The position numbers and the translations under genes are program-made. Of a stretch of DNA of 64,000 nucleotides, positions 61,158 to 64,000 are shown in pieces. The notes under the pieces were generated by a model. That model was not told the DNA's origin, did not search any database, and saw only the letters and a list, made by a program, of their open reading frames with translations. The stretch is taken from positions 106,057-170,056 of IMG/VR virus record IMGVR_UViG_3300011113_000664; one strand, 5' to 3'. Source of the DNA: a virus. The number at the start of each line of letters is the position of its first letter. Within the stretch, counting starts at the first letter, position 1.

Positions 61158-61724
61158 ATGAAAACTTTTGCAATAGAGGTAAACGGAATTTTAAGAGATT
61201 TTATAAAAAAATTTGAACAATATTATAAGATTGAGTTTGCAAACAGGGATATACAATACCCTATTGACCCTTTTAATCCTTTGCTTTCATTTCACTTTGA
61301 AGATAATGAATTAGAGGATTTCTTATTTCAATACTCATATGAGTTATTTGCAAAATCAACTCTACCATCAAAGGAAATCATTGCTCAAATAAATCAGATA
61401 TATCCTGAATTGTCTGATAATCAGTATAAAGTGATAATTATATCAAGAGAAGGTGTTAAATTCAGAAATTTAACTGCATTCTATATATCAAACTTTTCAG
61501 CAGGGTTTTATTTTGATGAGATGAGATTTTTTAATAAGTTTGATGAATATGTAAATCAAAATTTTGATTATATCTTAACAGCTAATCCAAACTTATCAAA
61601 ACTATCTTTTGATAATACAAAAGTTATTCTTTTTGACCCTGAAAAGAAATACGAAAATAAAACCACAGTAAGCAATATTATTGAAATTTTCCCTATTCTT
61701 GAAAATGACAGAGAAGAAAATTAA
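61158..61724 (+). CDS. Degenerate HAD-like protein
   Basis: 188 residues. FAIEVNGILRDF stands at the HAD motif I place but with Glu-x-Asn for the catalytic Asp-x-Asp. YKVIIISREGVKFRN fits motif II ('S-R-E') and KVILFDPEKKYENK fits the loop before motif IV. With the nucleophile changed it may have lost phosphatase activity. It ends 20 nt inside the next gene, so translation of the C-intein gene may depend on it. Confidence 0.5.
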   Translation: MKTFAIEVNGILRDFIKKFEQYYKIEFANRDIQYPIDPFNPLLSFHFEDNELEDFLFQYSYELFAKSTLPSKEIIAQINQIYPELSDNQYKVIIISREGVKFRNLTAFYISNFSAGFYFDEMRFFNKFDEYVNQNFDYILTANPNLSKLSFDNTKVILFDPEKKYENKTTVSNIIEIFPILENDREEN

Positions 61725-62091
61725 AATTGGTGATTTACAGTTTTTAAAAAATTTACTTGATAAATTAAATATTGAAGTTGAAACACCATATGGATATAAT
61801 AAAATATTAGCATATGATGTTACATCTAAAAATTGTAGATATTGGACATTAGAAACCGAAACAGGAAAAAGGATTACAACATCCATAGACCACTTATTTA
61901 AAAATCATTTAGGTCAATTCGTTCCATTAAAAAATATAATGGAAGATACAATCAATAATAAAATTTTGAGTATTGATAGATTAGAATCTATTAGATTTAT
62001 AGAAACAGACCCAAGACAAGTAATAGATTTAGTAGACATTCAAGTTGAGGGTTCAGGTCAATACTATGCAAATAACATACTTGTTCATAAT
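61705..62091 (+). other. Split intein, C-terminal part (129 residues)
   Basis: Block B is GKRITTSIDHLF with H63 and Ser in the usual Thr place; block F is DIQVEGSGQYYANNILVHN, ending in His128-Asn129. The next residue, Ser130, is the +1 nucleophile and restores GENQVGK-S. Total intein length with the N-part is 158 residues, with no room for a homing endonuclease. The C-part starts at its own ATG, 20 nt inside the HAD-like gene. Confidence 0.9.
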
Positions 62092-64000
62092 TCAAATATT
62101 TTAAATTCTATTACATATGGTCTTTATGGTACTACCTTTGATACTCTCAAAAAAGAGAAGAACAGAGATAATAAATTTATCAACAACAATAACAAAAAAG
62201 ATTATTCAGAAGTTCAGTTAATTATTGAAATTAATGGGGAAGATTATGTAGTAAGAAGAAGAACTGAAAGAAAATGGGATAAAACACATACAGAAATAAC
62301 CTCTTGTTCAACCAAAACTTACTTTAATAAGTTAGATTCAAATGGTGAAATAATTGATGAAAATAATCTTTCCGAACAAGATAAAGCAAAAACCCAAAAA
62401 CTTATTGAGCAATCAATTGGGGATTTTGATGAATTTATCACAAAATCCTTAATTAATGCTGATACTCTTAATGATATTCTTACAACCGACCATGCTAAAT
62501 TCTTAGACTCAATTCTTAGAGATACAGGTCTTGATATATTTGAAAAGAAACTTGAAGTATTTAAAGCATATAAGAAAAACGAATATAAAAAAGAAAGTCT
62601 TTTAAATATTTCTGTTGATAGATACAATCAATTAATTGAGGATGCAAAAAATTATATTGAAAACTATAAAACAGAAATAAAAGATAGAAAAGAAAAAATA
62701 AAAGTTTTAGATGAAAGAATTAAAAATGGTGAAACACATGTTGAAAATACAATTAAAACTTTAAAACCAATTGATTCTCAATTATCTAAACTTGATATTA
62801 ATCAAGTTAAAAATGATATAAATAAACTTATTAATGATAAGGATGAAAAGATTAGGTCACAAAAGGACCTTTTAAAACAAATTGAAGAACTCAATAAGTT
62901 TGTATTGGATGAGGATTTATATAATTCATTAAAAGAAAAATCAAGTTCATTTAATGGTTGGTTAATTTCTAAAAATGAACAAATAAAAGATTTAAATAAA
63001 GAAATCAACAATATTACAAATGATATTTCAGTAATAAACGGTTATATACATAAAGAAAATCTTGCAGTATCAAAAATAGATTCTCAAATTGATAACGATA
63101 GATTAGGACTAGAGAGGCAAATTGATTTAATCGAAAGAGATATTTCTTTATTAGAAGATAGCAAAGTTTGTCCAAGTTGCAATCGTTTAAAGGATGAAGA
63201 TGCGATTGCATCAATTAGAGTAAAGGTTGATAAATTAAAAGGAGATATTCAAAAAATTAAAGATGACATTAAAAAAGAAACCTTTAAGAAGAAATATGAA
63301 TTAGATATTAAATCAATTAATAAAAATATAAGTAAATATAAAGAAGATATTAAAGATAAAGAATTAATGATTGAAAGTAAAAAATCATTAATAAAAGCAT
63401 TTGATGATGATATTAAAAAAGAAAGTGTAACAATTACAAAGGTAAAAGAAAAGATTACAAAGATTGAATTAATCATTAAAGAGATTGAAAAAAGAAATAG
63501 ATTCAAACAGGAATATGATAATATTCCAATGTATATTGAAAATATTGAATTGAAAATCAATCAAAAGAATGATTTACTTTCAAAGTATGATATTAATATA
63601 GTTTACATCCAAGAAAATAATAAAATTCAATCAAAGATTGATACATATAAAGCAAAAGTTAATGAGTTTAAAAATGAAAAAGAAACATTAAAAACTCAAA
63701 CCAATGATTTTGAATATAAAATTGAATTTGCTAAGAATGAAATTCAAAATTATAAAGATACAATTACAAAGTATTTAGAGCAGCAAAGACAAGAATTAAT
63801 CAGAGAGGAATATCAAAATTGTATTCATAGAGAAGGTATTCCAAGTACTCTTCTAAAGAAACTAATCCCAAAAGTAAATATGTATCTTCAAGGATATACT
63901 GAAGATATTGACTTTAATGTTTTCTTTGATAATGAACTTTTCTTTCAAATGTCAAAGAAAGACACTCCTGAAATCATTCAGAATGTTATTTCAGGTTCAG
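61705..64000 (+). CDS. C-intein plus SbcC/gp46-like ATPase, cut by window end
   Basis: Opens with ATG at 61705, open to the window end (765 codons seen). Residues 1-129 are the C-part of an intein; residue 130 is Ser, then NILNSITYGLYGTTFDTLKK, the helix after the P-loop in SbcC/Rad50/gp46. A Gln-loop-like region (EFITKSLINADTLNDILTT) follows, then two long coiled coils around CPSC (C489, C492; bases 63169-63180), the zinc-hook place. The last residues (PEIIQNVISGS) lead into the ABC signature motif. The protein has no Walker A of its own: GENQVGK is supplied by the protein at 55444. This is the gene for the ATPase of DNA-end resection. Confidence 0.92.
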   Translation, partial: MTEKKIKIGDLQFLKNLLDKLNIEVETPYGYNKILAYDVTSKNCRYWTLETETGKRITTSIDHLFKNHLGQFVPLKNIMEDTINNKILSIDRLESIRFIETDPRQVIDLVDIQVEGSGQYYANNILVHNSNILNSITYGLYGTTFDTLKKEKNRDNKFINNNNKKDYSEVQLIIEINGEDYVVRRRTERKWDKTHTEITSCSTKTYFNKLDSNGEIIDENNLSEQDKAKTQKLIEQSIGDFDEFITKSLINADTLNDILTTDHAKFLDSILRDTGLDIFEKKLEVFKAYKKNEYKKESLLNISVDRYNQLIEDAKNYIENYKTEIKDRKEKIKVLDERIKNGETHVENTIKTLKPIDSQLSKLDINQVKNDINKLINDKDEKIRSQKDLLKQIEELNKFVLDEDLYNSLKEKSSSFNGWLISKNEQIKDLNKEINNITNDISVINGYIHKENLAVSKIDSQIDNDRLGLERQIDLIERDISLLEDSKVCPSCNRLKDEDAIASIRVKVDKLKGDIQKIKDDIKKETFKKKYELDIKSINKNISKYKEDIKDKELMIESKKSLIKAFDDDIKKESVTITKVKEKITKIELIIKEIEKRNRFKQEYDNIPMYIENIELKINQKNDLLSKYDINIVYIQENNKIQSKIDTYKAKVNEFKNEKETLKTQTNDFEYKIEFAKNEIQNYKDTITKYLEQQRQELIREEYQNCIHREGIPSTLLKKLIPKVNMYLQGYTEDIDFNVFFDNELFFQMSKKDTPEIIQNVISGS

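Noticed and set aside
61705-62091. A homing endonuclease within the intein
   Set aside because: The two intein parts total 158 residues with no LAGLIDADG or HNH motif, and none of the seven intervening genes looks like one.
62319-63560. Several minus-strand frames opposite the gp46-like coiled coil
   Set aside because: The plus-strand ATPase is open throughout; the antisense frames are rich in Ser, Phe and Leu as expected for the complement of a Lys/Glu-rich coiled coil.
1-64000. tRNA or rRNA genes
   Set aside because: No cloverleaf-like segment with a T-arm GTTCGA pattern at the correct spacing was seen by eye; a covariance-model search would be needed to be sure.

Overview
The window is a contiguous piece of a large, AT-rich, T4-like (contractile-tailed) phage genome, most likely infecting a member of the Bacteroidota. 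The phage assignment rests on a gp6-like baseplate wedge protein, a gp25-like wedge protein, a gp53/LysM-like wedge protein, a gp26-like hub protein, a tape-measure-like protein, a very large hub-lysozyme protein, a gp55-like late sigma factor and a replication set (ssDNA-binding protein, UvsX/RecA, 5'-3' exonuclease, gp41/DnaB helicase, gp47/gp46 nuclease). The host guess is an inference. Copies of the Bacteroidota -7 box TAnnTTTG precede several non-structural genes, and Shine-Dalgarno sequences are weak or absent.

Layout. 1-18933, mostly minus strand: baseplate wedge genes, nucleic-acid enzymes (PolB-type exonuclease, metallophosphoesterase, RuvC-like nuclease), an array of tail-fibre-like proteins with a shared N-terminal domain, dTDP-rhamnose epimerase, a glycosyltransferase, gp25 and a ParB/ADP-ribosyltransferase-like protein. 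18985-32110, plus strand: hub, chaperone-like ORF, tape measure, HTH protein, the 1572-residue hub-lysozyme and smaller structural or unknown genes. 32209-38666: replication and recombination genes. 38690-55425: about 20 tightly overlapping glycan genes (GT2, GT4, GT10 and O-fucosyltransferase-like enzymes, GDP-mannose dehydratase, aminotransferase, sugar methyltransferases, HAD-nucleotidyltransferase fusion), headed by a promoter lying inside a perfect inverted repeat. 55444-64000: a split recombination nuclease interrupted by seven other genes.

Main discovery. The gene at 55444 encodes an SbcD/gp47-like phosphoesterase fused to the first ~38 residues of an SbcC/gp46-like ATPase. It stops inside the Walker A P-loop (GENQVGK) and continues with a 29-residue N-intein. 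About 5 kb later, a reading frame from 61705 to the window end begins with a 129-residue C-intein (block B, block F, terminal His-Asn) followed by Ser and the rest of the gp46-like ATPase. Trans-splicing would restore the P-loop GENQVGK-S and join the two parts into one gp47-gp46 polypeptide of more than 1050 residues. The split is atypical (very short N-part), no homing endonuclease is visible, and the seven intervening genes lie on both strands.

Regulation. Two promoter classes stand out. A sense-strand CTATTTATA motif lies 9-16 nt before most tail genes that have their own upstream region and is a candidate late promoter for the gp55-like sigma. TAnnTTTG boxes end only 4-5 nt before the ATG of four non-structural genes, which suggests nearly leaderless messages. 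A third motif, TCGTATTwTAA, precedes three minus-strand genes. Three convergent gene pairs end in a shared TTAA. No tRNA, CRISPR array, insertion sequence or non-coding gap over 300 bases was seen.
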